DNA of 64,000 nucleotides from a bacterium. GTDB lineage: Bacteria; Pseudomonadota; Gammaproteobacteria; UBA6186; Azoamicaceae. Below the pieces are notes generated by a model. It was not told where the DNA came from. It saw only the letters and a list, made by a program, of their open reading frames with translations, and made no database searches. Numbering within the stretch: the stretch's first letter is position 1; the number at the start of each line of letters is the position of its first letter. Below are positions 8,883-17,935 of the stretch, one piece after another. Made by a program: the position numbers and the translations under genes. Location: positions 124,001 to 188,000 of the forward strand of contig DAHXPC010000001.1 of the NCBI GenBank assembly GCA_027364575.1, written 5' to 3'.

Positions 8883-9554
8883 TTAATAGTGCTTTTCCTT
8901 GATGGCTTCTAACACCTGCTCAAATACCTGCTCTATCCCCATACCGGTTGTATCTATAACAACCGAATCGATTGCAGGAATTAACGGTGAGATTACACGC
9001 CCTTTATCCCGAACGTCTCTCGCCGATATCTCCTGTAAAAGATTCTCTAGAGTAACATCCTGACCTTTAAGCATCAACTCTAAATAACGTCGTTTGGCCC
9101 TTTCTTCAACACTGGCCTCGAGGAAAATCTTAACCACCGCTCCTGGGAAAACAACAGTGCCCATATCTCGGCCATCGGCGATAAGCCCCGGGAATTGGCA
9201 AAAAGCTCTTTGCCTTTCCAATAAAGCCGCCCGAACACCCGAGAAAACGGCAATTTGCGAGGCCATATCGCCACAGCGTTCAGTCCGAATTTCTTGAGTG
9301 ACTGCTTGCCCTTCTAACATGACTTTGCCCTCAAATTGCACATCTAGGTTAAGGGCTAATTGTTGTAATGCTTTTTCATTCGTTAATGCCACCCCACGGC
9401 GTGAAGCAAGCAATGCCAATACTCTATAGAGTGCACCACTGTCTAGAAAGTGCCATCCCTTCTCTTTTGCTAATCGTAAGCCTATAGTCCCTTTCCCGGA
9501 ACCGCTTGGGCCATCCACTGTAATCACAGGTATCGGGGTATGCATGACATTCAT
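8883..9554 (-). CDS. cmk: Cytidylate kinase
   Basis: Phosphorylates CMP and dCMP. The 223-residue protein begins with a P-loop (GPSGSGKGT, residues 15-23) and carries the FLDSGALYR motif, the [13 protein letters not shown] block and the RRYLEL lid region of bacterial Cmk. Its ATG overlaps the ruvB stop by 4 bases, so ruvB and cmk are probably coupled. cmk-rpsA is the common gammaproteobacterial order; linkage to ruvB is less usual. Confidence 0.95.
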   Translation of the reverse strand: MNVMHTPIPVITVDGPSGSGKGTIGLRLAKEKGWHFLDSGALYRVLALLASRRGVALTNEKALQQLALNLDVQFEGKVMLEGQAVTQEIRTERCGDMASQIAVFSGVRAALLERQRAFCQFPGLIADGRDMGTVVFPGAVVKIFLEASVEERAKRRYLELMLKGQDVTLENLLQEISARDVRDKGRVISPLIPAIDSVVIDTTGMGIEQVFEQVLEAIKEKHY

Positions 9555-10573
9555 TCGCTTTTATGTACATAAGGCAGGCCAAAATGGCGATAAGCGCGCT
9601 CTGTGGCGACTCGGCCCCGAGGCGTGCGCATTAAAAAACCTTGTTGGATCAAAAACGGCTCTAACACATCTTCTATGGTTCCGCGTTCTTCTCCAATAGC
9701 CGCGGCTAAATTATCTAAACCCACAGGCCCCCCACTAAATTTTTCAATGACGGCCAATAAAAGCTTTCTATCCATCATATCAAAGCCTTCGTGATCAACG
9801 CATAACATATCTAAAGCTTTATCCGCGATATTACGGTTAATCACCCCTTTTTCTTTGACTTCGGCATAATCCCGAACTCGGCGCAATAATCGATTGGCAA
9901 TTCTGGGTGTCCCTCGTGATCGTTTCGCAATCTCCGCAGCGCCTTCTTCATTCATATTCAAATTTAAAATATGCGCAGACCGTTGCACAATTTTTAGGAG
10001 ATCCGCAACATTATAAAACTCTAAACGCTGGACAATACCAAACCGATCGCGAAGGGGAGATGTTAATAAGCCCGCTCGGGTGGTCGCACCAATTAGAGTA
10101 AATGGCGGAAGATCCAGTTTAATGGATCGTGCAGCAGGCCCTTCCCCAATCACAATATCTAATTGACCATCTTCCATGGCAGGATATAATATTTCTTCCA
10201 CAACAGGGCTTAACCGATGAATTTCATCGACAAATAAAATATCATTGGCTTCCAAATTGGTTAATAACGCGGCCAAATCGCCTGCTCTTTCTAACACGGG
10301 TCCTGAAGTGTGACGTAGGGAAACATTCATTTCGGTGGCAATAATATGTGCAAGTGTTGTCTTCCCCAAGCCGGGCGGACCAAAAATTAAGACATGATCC
10401 AGTGCTTCTTTTCGAGCTTTAGCGGCTTCAATAAACAAAGTCATTTGTTCACGGACACTCGGCTGTCCAATATAATCTTTTAAGCATTTAGGACGAATAG
10501 CTTTGTCAACCCGCTCTTCATCTACCTGCAATGATGCAGTGGTTAAGCGATCCGTTTCAATCATAATATTCAC
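9551..10573 (-). CDS. ruvB: Holliday junction branch migration helicase RuvB
   Basis: The AAA+ motor that drives branch migration with RuvA. The 340-residue protein shows Walker [10 protein letters not shown] (65-73), Walker B and DEIHR (near 113-117), sensor 1 GATTR (about 163-167) and the C-terminal winged-helix DNA-binding domain ([20 protein letters not shown]). Length is typical. It sits 27 bases downstream of ruvA. Confidence 0.97.
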   Translation of the reverse strand: MNIMIETDRLTTASLQVDEERVDKAIRPKCLKDYIGQPSVREQMTLFIEAAKARKEALDHVLIFGPPGLGKTTLAHIIATEMNVSLRHTSGPVLERAGDLAALLTNLEANDILFVDEIHRLSPVVEEILYPAMEDGQLDIVIGEGPAARSIKLDLPPFTLIGATTRAGLLTSPLRDRFGIVQRLEFYNVADLLKIVQRSAHILNLNMNEEGAAEIAKRSRGTPRIANRLLRRVRDYAEVKEKGVINRNIADKALDMLCVDHEGFDMMDRKLLLAVIEKFSGGPVGLDNLAAAIGEERGTIEDVLEPFLIQQGFLMRTPRGRVATERAYRHFGLPYVHKSE

Positions 10574-10600
10574 CCCGTGGTATGGTATCGGTAAAACTTT

Positions 10601-11218
10601 TTAAGCCCTTGCTAAACTTTGCAGTGCTTTACGGATAAGATCCTGGCTAGTTGCCCCCTCATACAAGACTTTGCCAATCGCTCGGCTCGCTTCAGGGGGT
10701 TTATACCCTAAGGCAATTAAGGCACTGACGGCCTCTTCTTCTATGACAATGGGCGAAGAAACATCCACCTTATCTTCAAATAATTTTCTAGATAAGCTTT
10801 CACCAAACGCTAACGATACATCGAGCTTACCAGCCATTTCGACAATTAAACGATCGGCAGTCTTTTTGCCAACCCCAGGTAATCGAACCAGCATGCCTGA
10901 CTCTCGCTTATCCACACATTGAATAAAATGTAAAACATCCATTCCCGATAATATGGTTAAAGCCAGTTTCGGACCCACGCCTGAGACTTTGATCAATGCT
11001 TTAAATAATACTCTTTCACGTTCTTCAAAAAAACCATAAAGGATTTGTGCATCTTCTCGAACCTGAAAATGGGTAAACAGGCTAACCATTCCCCCGATTT
11101 CTGGAAGCTTATAAATCGTGGACATAGGCACATGAATCTCATACCCCACTCCATTCACATCGACTAATAAATAGGGAGGCTTTTTGACTTCTAATATTCC
11201 ACGTATACGACCAATCAT
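10601..11218 (-). CDS. ruvA: Holliday junction DNA helicase subunit RuvA
   Basis: The tetrameric junction-binding subunit that loads RuvB. About 205 residues: an N-terminal OB fold starting MIGRIRGILEVKK, two helix-hairpin-helix motifs (VSGVGPKLALTILSG, LPGVGKKTADRLIVE) and a C-terminal RuvB-binding domain (EAVSALIALGYKPPEASRAI). I set the start at 11218: the family begins MIGR, and this ATG overlaps the ruvC TGA (ATGA), so it is translationally coupled. The longer open frame to 11248 runs into ruvC. Confidence 0.96.
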   Translation of the reverse strand: MIGRIRGILEVKKPPYLLVDVNGVGYEIHVPMSTIYKLPEIGGMVSLFTHFQVREDAQILYGFFEERERVLFKALIKVSGVGPKLALTILSGMDVLHFIQCVDKRESGMLVRLPGVGKKTADRLIVEMAGKLDVSLAFGESLSRKLFEDKVDVSSPIVIEEEAVSALIALGYKPPEASRAIGKVLYEGATSQDLIRKALQSLARA

Positions 11219-11688
11219 AAAATCCCGCGTGAAGTTTGACCATGACAAACAGCAACCGCCAACGCATCTGCTGCGTCACTTTGCGGCAAGCCACTCAATT
11301 TTAACAATGCTTGCATCATATGTTGCACCTGCGCTTTATCGGCAGCGCCATTTCCAACCACTGTTTTTTTCACTTGGCGAGGCGTATATTCCGCTATTTC
11401 TAACCCATGTAAAGTAGCAGCCACAATAGCAACCCCCCGAGCTTGGCCCAGTTTCAAAGCGGATGCAACATTTTTATGAACAAATATCTTTTCAATCGCC
11501 ACAATGGTGGGCGCATGTTCTAGGATAATGGTGGTTAATCCCTCAAAAATATGCTGAAGGCGTTGTTGCCAAGGTTTTTTACTGATTCGAATACACCCAC
11601 TGGTAATATACTGTTGCCGTCCCCGAATTTGTTCAATAATGCCAAAACCGGTGATCTGCGAACCTGGATCGATTCCTAAAATGCGTAT
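11215..11688 (-). CDS. ruvC: Holliday junction resolvase RuvC with apparent ATA start
   Basis: The endonuclease that cuts Holliday junctions. The uninterrupted frame gives 157 residues: an N-terminal RILGIDPGSQITGFGIIEQ block with the first catalytic Asp, AIEKIF with the catalytic Glu, and a C-terminal DAADALAVAVCH with the last two acidic residues. All four catalytic positions are present. The frame has no ATG, GTG or TTG before RILGIDPG. The codon where Met is expected is ATA at 11688-11686, preceded by GGGAGAAGG; upstream the frame reaches a TAG without any usual start. The first internal GTG (11502) would delete the first catalytic Asp. It follows yebC and overlaps ruvA. Confidence 0.88.
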   Translation of the reverse strand: MRILGIDPGSQITGFGIIEQIRGRQQYITSGCIRISKKPWQQRLQHIFEGLTTIILEHAPTIVAIEKIFVHKNVASALKLGQARGVAIVAATLHGLEIAEYTPRQVKKTVVGNGAADKAQVQHMMQALLKLSGLPQSDAADALAVAVCHGQTSRGIL

Positions 11689-11713
11689 GGCCTTCTCCCA
11701 TTTTTTGTAAAGC

Positions 11714-12463
11714 TTATTCTAATTTTGCCAAAATAGTTTCGTGAATATCGGCATTCGAATGAACCGTTTGAACATCATCTAAATCTTCTAAAAGATCAAT
11801 AAATTTAATAAACTTCTCTGCGATCTCTTTATCTTCTAAAGGCGCTAAAGTAGTTGGAATTAACGTAATTTCTGAACGTTCTGGACTAAAGCTTAATGCC
11901 TCAATTGCATTTTTAACTTTAAAAAAATCTTCAAATGCAGTAATTACTTCTATGGTTCCATCTTCCTCGGTTAAAACATCCTCGGCGCCAAATTCCAATG
12001 CAGCTTCCATAACCGCATCAAAGTTGGTGCCCGGCGGCAAAATAATTTGGCCCTTTTCATTAAACAAATAGGCCACTGAGCCATCCGTGCCTAAACTGCC
12101 CCCAAATTTTGTAAAAAGATGTCGCACATCGGAGACGGTTCGCTTTCGATTATTAGTCATGCAGTCTACTATTACTGCAACGCCCCCAGGCCCATACCCT
12201 TCATAGCGTACTTCTTCTACCCGTACGCCTTCTTCTTCGCCGGTGCCACGTTTTATGGCCCTATCGATGGTATCGCGAGTCATATTAGCCGAAAGTGCCT
12301 TATCGATGGCCGCCCTTAAACGGGGGTTGCAAGTGGGATCACTTCCCCCCTGTCGAGCCGAGACGGTCACTTCTCTAATATATTTGGTAAATAATTTTCC
12401 GCGCTTGGCATCTTGCCCCATTTTCCGAAATTTAATGTTTGCCCATTTACTGTGTCCGGCCAT
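11714..12463 (-). CDS. yebC: YebC/PmpR family regulator/translation factor
   Basis: A conserved 249-residue three-domain protein beginning MAGHSKWANIKFRK, with the YEGYGPGGVAVIVDCMTNNR signature. The family is described as DNA-binding regulators and more recently as factors that help ribosomes at proline stretches. It is the first gene of the yebC-ruvC-ruvA-ruvB order common in gammaproteobacteria, 25 bases before ruvC. Confidence 0.95.
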   Translation of the reverse strand: MAGHSKWANIKFRKMGQDAKRGKLFTKYIREVTVSARQGGSDPTCNPRLRAAIDKALSANMTRDTIDRAIKRGTGEEEGVRVEEVRYEGYGPGGVAVIVDCMTNNRKRTVSDVRHLFTKFGGSLGTDGSVAYLFNEKGQIILPPGTNFDAVMEAALEFGAEDVLTEEDGTIEVITAFEDFFKVKNAIEALSFSPERSEITLIPTTLAPLEDKEIAEKFIKFIDLLEDLDDVQTVHSNADIHETILAKLE

Positions 12464-12524
12464 ACAGCTCTCTCACCTTAAAATAAATAATTATAACCCT
12501 AGTATTGCAAATAAAAGCGAAATT

Positions 12525-12779
12525 TTACCATAGAGTGGCATTTTCTGATGCATTCTTTCTTGAGTGCATAAAAATATGTAAAGTCCTCCTGGCAAAAAGC
12601 AGCAACACAAGGTTTGAAAGCTGCCTAGCAAGCATGCCTGCTGCCATGTGTTCTTCCTGCTCAACAGCCTCGTTTGCACTAGAGGCAGCCACAACACTTC
12701 TTCCTCTCGCTGAATATATCAAAGGGGGAGAAGAAACAGCCTCTTGTTCCGAAAGCGTGATTTCTAGCTTGTTTAACAT
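12525..12779 (-). CDS. Hypothetical small protein
   Basis: An 84-residue frame starting MLNKLEITLSEQEAV, with an acidic/Ala-rich middle and a hydrophobic-basic C-terminal part (LSNLVLLLFARRTLHIFM). Family unrecognised. GAGGTACGGGGA lies upstream of the ATG, and the frame begins 34 bases after the restored stop of the frameshifted gene upstream. A plus-strand frame overlaps most of it; the ribosome-binding site and gene order favour the minus strand. Coding status is uncertain. Confidence 0.35.
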   Translation of the reverse strand: MLNKLEITLSEQEAVSSPPLIYSARGRSVVAASSANEAVEQEEHMAAGMLARQLSNLVLLLFARRTLHIFMHSRKNASENATLW

Positions 12780-12813
12780 TTGTTTTATTCCCCGTACCTC
12801 AGAATGTTCTGCC

Positions 12814-13172
12814 TCAAAACACTCTGGATGCTTGAAAAGTAGCTAAGGTATTGATTTTCTCGGCGGCGGCTTTTGATCCTAATTGTTGCGCTTTAAGATA
12901 AAATAAGAGGCGCGGGCTTCCGGATATTGGTGCAACGTTTCTAAAGAATCTCCTTGTCCTAATAATGCTTGTTTTAATAAATTATCTACTTTTGTGTATA
13001 AGTAAGCATTGTCTTTTTTGCAGGCCCCAAAACAACACATAGCCACAACATTGTCCTTTAAAGCCTCTTCATGTTTTTTATTACCTGCGGCAGTTAGCGC
13101 GCTACCAAGATGAAGCTGCCCAGCATGTAGCGCATCAATAATCTGTTTTTCCGTCGTACAAGCCCCACCCAT
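12814..13172 (-). pseudogene. Frameshifted unknown gene, possibly helical-repeat protein
   Basis: The intact part (13172 to 12879) encodes 97 residues starting MGGACTTEKQIIDALHAGQ and ending ASYFILKRNN. If one T is added to the T run at 12900-12903, the frame continues as YLKAQQLGSKAAAEKINTLA and ends at a TGA at 12814-12816. The continuation is alpha-helical and Ala/Lys/Gln-rich like the preceding part and resembles the end of TPR or Sel1-type repeats. That suggests a single-base deletion in a gene of about 118 residues. It may be a real pseudogene or a homopolymer sequencing error. Function unknown. Confidence 0.5.
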
Positions 13173-13311
13173 CGTTATCTCTTCGCTTTTAGCAAAATGC
13201 TCAAAAATTCAGTGATTAAAAGTCTACCATTAGTCAATTCGCTGGGGGAGATATATAAAGGGCATCAAATTTTAGGGCTAATACATAAAATTTTTATATA
13301 AATCGATAGAC

Positions 13312-13342
13312 TATAATGAAGGGAAGGGGTCATATATGACCC
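13312..13342 (+). promoter_or_regulatory. Promoter -10 and perfect palindromic operator of the efflux operon
   Basis: TATAAT at 13312-13317 is followed at 13327-13342 by a perfect 16-bp palindrome (GGGTCATA/TATGACCC). A dyad just past the -10 box is where a TetR- or MarR-type repressor would block transcription. It sits about 70 bases before the first gene of a two-gene efflux operon. No matching regulator gene lies next to it in the window. The palindrome is directly seen; operator function is inferred. Confidence 0.55.
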
Positions 13343-13412
13343 ATCAACATCAGCAACAACGTATATAATAATCAAGAGTGTATTTTATTAACAATTAGAG
13401 CGTGTATCAAAA

Positions 13413-14333
13413 ATGAACCAATTCCCATTACTATCCACACTAGCCCAGTCGTTGCGCGTGCGCGGTTTTTTGCTTAAATATAAAAAAACATTATTAAGTC
13501 TGCTTGCTTTTTTGTTTTTATTTTTTATTATATCTTCCTTCCATTACTATCGCACTCACATCGCAACCGAAAACGGCTATGTGAATGCCTATACGATTCA
13601 AATTGCTGCCCAAATCTCAGGGCCTGTGCAGACTGTACACATAGAAAACAATCAAGCCATTAAAGCAAATAGCCCATTATTTGATATTGAGCCCGGGCCT
13701 TTTTTATTGGCAATCAAACAAGCCACAGCACAAGTATCACAAACCGAAGCACATTTAAAAAATGTGGATATAAATTTCAAACGCATTTTAAAATTAGTCG
13801 AACAAAAATTTTTGCCCCCTGAAGAAAAAGATAATGCCTTAGCGGCGGTCGAGATTGCAGCCGCGAACTTTAAACTTGCCCAAGCCAAATTAGAAGAAGC
13901 TAACCTAAATCTTACGTATACCAAAGTATGCGCGCCAACAGATGGGCATATCAATAATTTTAGCCTACGCCCAGGCACAATTGTCCGAGGGCAAATGCCT
14001 TTATTCGTATTGGTTAATAACCAAAAATTCTGGGTGGATGCTAATTTTAAAGAAACTGAACTAACGAATATTCGCAAAGGCCAAACGGCAACAATTGTTT
14101 TAGATATGTATCCGGATCACAAATTTAAAGGAATCGTAGAGAGCATTAGTCAAAGCAGTGGCACGGCTTTTTCACTTCTGCCCCCGCAAAATGCCACAGG
14201 CAATTGGGTAAAAGTAACCCAACGTATTCCTGTTAAAGTGCTGATGGTAAATCCCGATCCACGATATCCTTTACGGATTGGGTCGACCGCCACCGTGACC
14301 ATAAATACTACGCATCATCCTGCTTCTCGATGA
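13413..14333 (+). CDS. HlyD/EmrA-type periplasmic adaptor subunit
   Basis: A membrane fusion protein that links an inner-membrane efflux pump to an outer-membrane channel. The 306 residues have one N-terminal membrane helix (about 26-45), a biotinyl-lipoyl-like half (ISGPVQTVHIENNQAIKANS), a coiled-coil hairpin rich in Ala/Gln/Glu (about 100-165), the second lipoyl half (CAPTDGHINN) and a beta-barrel region. It is shorter than E. coli EmrA (390 aa), mainly in the hairpin. It overlaps the MFS gene by 4 bases, giving an EmrAB-like pair. The substrate is not predictable. Confidence 0.85.
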   Translation: MNQFPLLSTLAQSLRVRGFLLKYKKTLLSLLAFLFLFFIISSFHYYRTHIATENGYVNAYTIQIAAQISGPVQTVHIENNQAIKANSPLFDIEPGPFLLAIKQATAQVSQTEAHLKNVDINFKRILKLVEQKFLPPEEKDNALAAVEIAAANFKLAQAKLEEANLNLTYTKVCAPTDGHINNFSLRPGTIVRGQMPLFVLVNNQKFWVDANFKETELTNIRKGQTATIVLDMYPDHKFKGIVESISQSSGTAFSLLPPQNATGNWVKVTQRIPVKVLMVNPDPRYPLRIGSTATVTINTTHHPASR

Positions 14334-15859
14334 GTATGTGCGCGGATAAAAAAGCGCGTTTTTTAATCACCTGTGCGGTCATGACAGCAACCGTTATGCA
14401 AGTCTTAGACACCACCATTGTGAATGTGGCCCTGCCCGATATGCAAGGTACCTTTTCTGCAACGCCCGATCAAATTAGCTGGGTATTAACGTCATATTTA
14501 GTGGCGTCTGCCATTTTTATGCCTCTAACCGGATATTTCTCTGATAATTTTGGCCGAAAAAAATATCTCTTAATCAGTATATTCGGGTTTACGATAACCT
14601 CAGCTTTATGTGGCATTTCTTTAAATTTAAATCAGATTGTTTTCTTTCGTTTATTACAAGGCATATGTGGTGCGGCTTTAGTTCCATTATCACAAGCCAT
14701 TTTGATAGATACTTACCCCAGCAACGAACGGGGTAAAGCCATGGCCATTTGGGGTATCGGCGTCATGCTAGGGCCTGTTCTAGGCCCGACTTTAGGCGGA
14801 TATTTGACTGAAATCTTTAGTTGGCGATGGACATTTTATGTGAATGTCCCTGTTGGAATTTTATCCCTGTGGATGACCTGGAAAGCAGTCCCCGACTCGC
14901 AAAAGCGGGAAAGAAAGCTGGATTGGCTTAGCCTGATATGCATTGTAACCGCCATTGGGGCGACACAATATATATTAGATAGGGGAAACAATGATGATTG
15001 GTTTGAGTCTACCAAACTAAGCATCCTCGCTTGCTTTGCCGCTGCAGGCTTACTCAGTTATATAGGGCTTAGTGTGTTTCGTACCACCATTAAACCTGTT
15101 TTTAACGTCAAGCTATTTAAGGATCGAAATTTTGTCGCCGCTTGTACCCTGATCAGTTCCATGGGTTTAGGGTTATTTGGATCTATGGTGGTCCAAGCGC
15201 TGATGATGCAAAATGTTTTCAATTATCCGACCTTTACCACCGGTTTGTTAATGGCGCCTCGGGGAATTGCCAGTATGTTTGCCATGGTTTTTGTCGGCAA
15301 GTACACAACGCGCATTAGTGCGCGCACATTCATTGCCGTTGGGATCGGGTTAAATATTATAGCCAGTTATATGACCACTCAATACAGTTTAGAAATTAGT
15401 CCCATATGGATTATTATTCCTGGGCTAATACAAGGCCTGGGGATCGGATTTGTCATGATCCCCTTATCAACATTGGCTCTCTCTACTTTACCCCCGCCAT
15501 TAATTGCAGAAGGTGCCGGCTTATATAGCCTAATGCGTACTTTTGGATTTTCCGTGGGTATTTCTGCCGTAGCCACCATTTTAGCTAGGCATACACAAAT
15601 AGCCTGGAACCACCTTGGGGGGTTTATACACCCCTTTAATCCTGCAGTCTTCTCTTATTTACAAAACCTGGATTTGACATTGACTGATCCCAAAGCGGCT
15701 GCGCTCTTAGCCCTTGAGTTATCAAAACAAGCATCGATGATTGCCATTTTAGACGTTTTTATCATGATAACTTGGAGTTTTGTATTAATGCTGCCTTTAA
15801 TCTTTTTATTAAAAAGCTCTCCCTCTACGACTCCCACCACCCATGCATCTATGGAATAA
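14330..15859 (+). CDS. DHA2-family MFS efflux transporter (EmrB-like)
   Basis: A proton-driven multidrug exporter of the major facilitator superfamily. The 509 residues fit 14 membrane segments (DHA2 class), with the N-terminal LDTTIVNVALPDMQG motif, the loop motif GYFSDNFGRKK and a motif C-like GIGVMLGPVLGPTLGG. Its start ATG overlaps the adaptor's stop (ATGA), so the two are co-translated. It is the inner-membrane part of an EmrAB-type tripartite pump; the outer-membrane channel is not in this window. Confidence 0.88.
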   Translation: MSMCADKKARFLITCAVMTATVMQVLDTTIVNVALPDMQGTFSATPDQISWVLTSYLVASAIFMPLTGYFSDNFGRKKYLLISIFGFTITSALCGISLNLNQIVFFRLLQGICGAALVPLSQAILIDTYPSNERGKAMAIWGIGVMLGPVLGPTLGGYLTEIFSWRWTFYVNVPVGILSLWMTWKAVPDSQKRERKLDWLSLICIVTAIGATQYILDRGNNDDWFESTKLSILACFAAAGLLSYIGLSVFRTTIKPVFNVKLFKDRNFVAACTLISSMGLGLFGSMVVQALMMQNVFNYPTFTTGLLMAPRGIASMFAMVFVGKYTTRISARTFIAVGIGLNIIASYMTTQYSLEISPIWIIIPGLIQGLGIGFVMIPLSTLALSTLPPPLIAEGAGLYSLMRTFGFSVGISAVATILARHTQIAWNHLGGFIHPFNPAVFSYLQNLDLTLTDPKAAALLALELSKQASMIAILDVFIMITWSFVLMLPLIFLLKSSPSTTPTTHASME

Positions 15860-15867
15860 AACGATAT

Positions 15868-16941
15868 CTAATTGATATGGGATAGCGCCTTAGTTTGAGA
15901 TCTTGGCCAAGCATTTAATACCGCTTTTACAAGGGTAGCTAAAGGAATAGCAAAGAAAACACCCCAAAAACCCCAAATACCGCCAAAAAATACGGTAGCC
16001 ACCACAATGGCGATAGGATGCAAATTCACCGCTTCAGAAAATAATAAGGGGACTAAAATATTGGTATCCAGACCCTGCACAATTGAATACGCTAACATGA
16101 AATAGCCAAATTGTGAGATCCACCCCCATTGGAAATAGGCAACCAACATAACGGGAATGGTAATTACAATCCCCCCCACATAGGGGATCAATACTGAAAT
16201 TCCGACCAAAAATGCCAGTAAAATCGCATACGGTAAATTAAAGAAGGCAAATACCCCATAGGTGATAACCGACACCACGAAGATCTCAACGGCTTTGCCT
16301 CGAATATAGTTGCCAATCTGCTGATTAACCTCTGAAGATACCTTGGTGACAACCCCTCTTTTAGCCGGCAAAAAGCCCGTCGCCCACTGCAACAAGGTGT
16401 TTTTGTCTTTCAAAAAGAAAAACACCAATAAAGGCACTAAGACTAAATAGACAATGCCCGTAATCAGGCCGGTAATGGAAGACCATGAAATCGATAACAC
16501 AACTTTAGCCCAATTGCGTGCCTCGGTTAATAACTCAGCCGTAAACGCTTGGACTTGGGTTTCGGAAAAAAATTCTGGGAATCGTTGAACTAAAACAACG
16601 GATAAATGTTGTCCTTGTAATAGCATATTGGGCAAATCATTAAAAAGATTGCTTACCTGCTTCCATAATAACGGCAATAAAACTAAGAAAGAGACTAAAA
16701 ATAGGCCTAAAAATCCGACAAATGCAAAGATCACCGCAGGCAAACGCGGCACATGCAGGCGTTGTATTTGAGCCACCACCCATTCTAACAAATAGGCAAT
16801 CACAATAGCCGCTAATACGGGTGCTAATATCTCGCCCATAAAGATAACCAGGCCAAACCCAAACAATAACAAGAAGAATAATAAAACCGCTTCCGGATCA
16901 GAAAAATATCGATTAAACCATGTGCGTATAATTTTGATCAC
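15868..16941 (-). CDS. AI-2E family transporter (PerM/YhhT-like)
   Basis: A polytopic inner-membrane protein of the AI-2E (UPF0118) superfamily, whose members include TqsA-like exporters and Na+/H+ antiporters. The 357 residues have about eight membrane segments, a soluble stretch after the third, and the C-terminal signature IPYVGGI followed by HPIAIV and GGxxxGFWGVFFAIP. The start is GTG at 16941 after AAAGGTGGCACT. It is convergent with the efflux gene, 8 bases apart. The actual substrate is unknown. Confidence 0.82.
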   Translation of the reverse strand: MIKIIRTWFNRYFSDPEAVLLFFLLLFGFGLVIFMGEILAPVLAAIVIAYLLEWVVAQIQRLHVPRLPAVIFAFVGFLGLFLVSFLVLLPLLWKQVSNLFNDLPNMLLQGQHLSVVLVQRFPEFFSETQVQAFTAELLTEARNWAKVVLSISWSSITGLITGIVYLVLVPLLVFFFLKDKNTLLQWATGFLPAKRGVVTKVSSEVNQQIGNYIRGKAVEIFVVSVITYGVFAFFNLPYAILLAFLVGISVLIPYVGGIVITIPVMLVAYFQWGWISQFGYFMLAYSIVQGLDTNILVPLLFSEAVNLHPIAIVVATVFFGGIWGFWGVFFAIPLATLVKAVLNAWPRSQTKALSHIN

Positions 16942-17263
16942 AGTGCCACCTTTAGCGAGATTTGAAATAAATTATCTTTCATTCCAAATTCTAGCAGTCT
17001 CTCTTAAGCTTTGTAAAAATTATTACAATTAAGCAAACCAACCAATAGCCTATTACCTTTGCATGGTTGCGCAAATAATTCAAAGGTCCTGAACTCTATA
17101 CTTCTGCCCCCATTTTAATTGTAATTGAGACAGGCAAGCTTATGATGGTTTGATAAGCCCCCTAAGGATAGCATAAACGGCGATTTAAGCCGCTAGCTTT
17201 CCGTAGGAGGCAAGTGGATAGAAACCCTAATTATGCGACTATCTCAGCCGTTATAGTATGAAA
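16942..17263. other. Non-coding gap with a structured segment (17172-17260)
   Basis: No supported reading frame. Within it, AACGGC (17176-17181) pairs with GCCGTT (17247-17252), extended by CATA (17172-17175) with TATG (17257-17260). An inner GATAG...CTATC pair lies near 17217-17243. The arrangement looks like a folded RNA or a 3' leader structure of the lipoprotein operon. I match it to no known RNA family and it is not a tRNA. Confidence 0.3.
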
Positions 17264-17932
17264 CTAATGCCCACTAAAGAAGCTATCTAATAAATCCTCC
17301 CTGGCTTCATTCACGGCAACCTGAAGGGCATTATTGAAATTCGGATAGTTTGGCGCTTGATCCCATTCACCCTGAACTGGCTGTTTTATTGACGTTTCAT
17401 AACGCCACCACACTTTTTTATCTATGGGATCGATTAATTCACCAATTAAAACACAATATGCTTCAGGCCCACCTTTGGGAATAATACTGTAATATTCGCG
17501 TCTGGCGCCAACGGCAATTAGCTTAATGGTAAGAAGTTTGCTACCTTCTAATTGGGCTAAAATGACATTATTAGCCTTTTCACCTTCTGGCAATTGTTGT
17601 GGGTAAACCGTTGCATTAAAACGGCGTTCTTTTAGCCTTTTTGTCAAATCAGAAGCTATTTCGTAATACCAACGCAGTTCCGCGTTTTTTAAGTAATTAT
17701 TCATCCCTCTATTGGCAGCACTATTGATCCCATATTCCAGTAATCCCTGACTCCCAGCTAGATGCACTCCGGCTTCGGGAGGGTTAAATGAAGCAACGAC
17801 AATTTTTTGCTTTGGGTTCTGCCAAAAATTTTCGGATAACGCGATATTTTTGGGAGCAGCACAGCCTATTGTTAATAAGACCAAAGCTGCACCAATAAAA
17901 ATCAAAAAATTTCGAATAATTAATTTTTTCAT
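17264..17932 (-). CDS. Predicted lipoprotein, unknown function
   Basis: A 222-residue protein with a signal peptide and lipobox (LLTIGCAAP, Cys24). The mature part is mixed alpha/beta with GSQGLLEYGINSAANRG and VWWRYETSIK. I do not recognise a named family. The start ATG lies 4 bases after the stop of the upstream lipoprotein gene with AGAGGTAAGTA before it, so the two are one transcript. It is the last of four lipoprotein genes (17264-19236) that probably form an envelope complex. Confidence 0.7.
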   Translation of the reverse strand: MKKLIIRNFLIFIGAALVLLTIGCAAPKNIALSENFWQNPKQKIVVASFNPPEAGVHLAGSQGLLEYGINSAANRGMNNYLKNAELRWYYEIASDLTKRLKERRFNATVYPQQLPEGEKANNVILAQLEGSKLLTIKLIAVGARREYYSIIPKGGPEAYCVLIGELIDPIDKKVWWRYETSIKQPVQGEWDQAPNYPNFNNALQVAVNEAREDLLDSFFSGH

Positions 17933-17935
17933 TAC

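Noticed and set aside
11215..11502. Short ruvC starting at an internal GTG
   Set aside because: It would lack the first catalytic Asp and the N-terminal strand, while the full frame is open upstream to the ATA codon.
12505..12846. 113-residue plus-strand frame
   Set aside because: It overlaps the minus-strand small gene and the frameshift tail, has a Ser/Cys-rich shadow-like composition and no ribosome-binding site.
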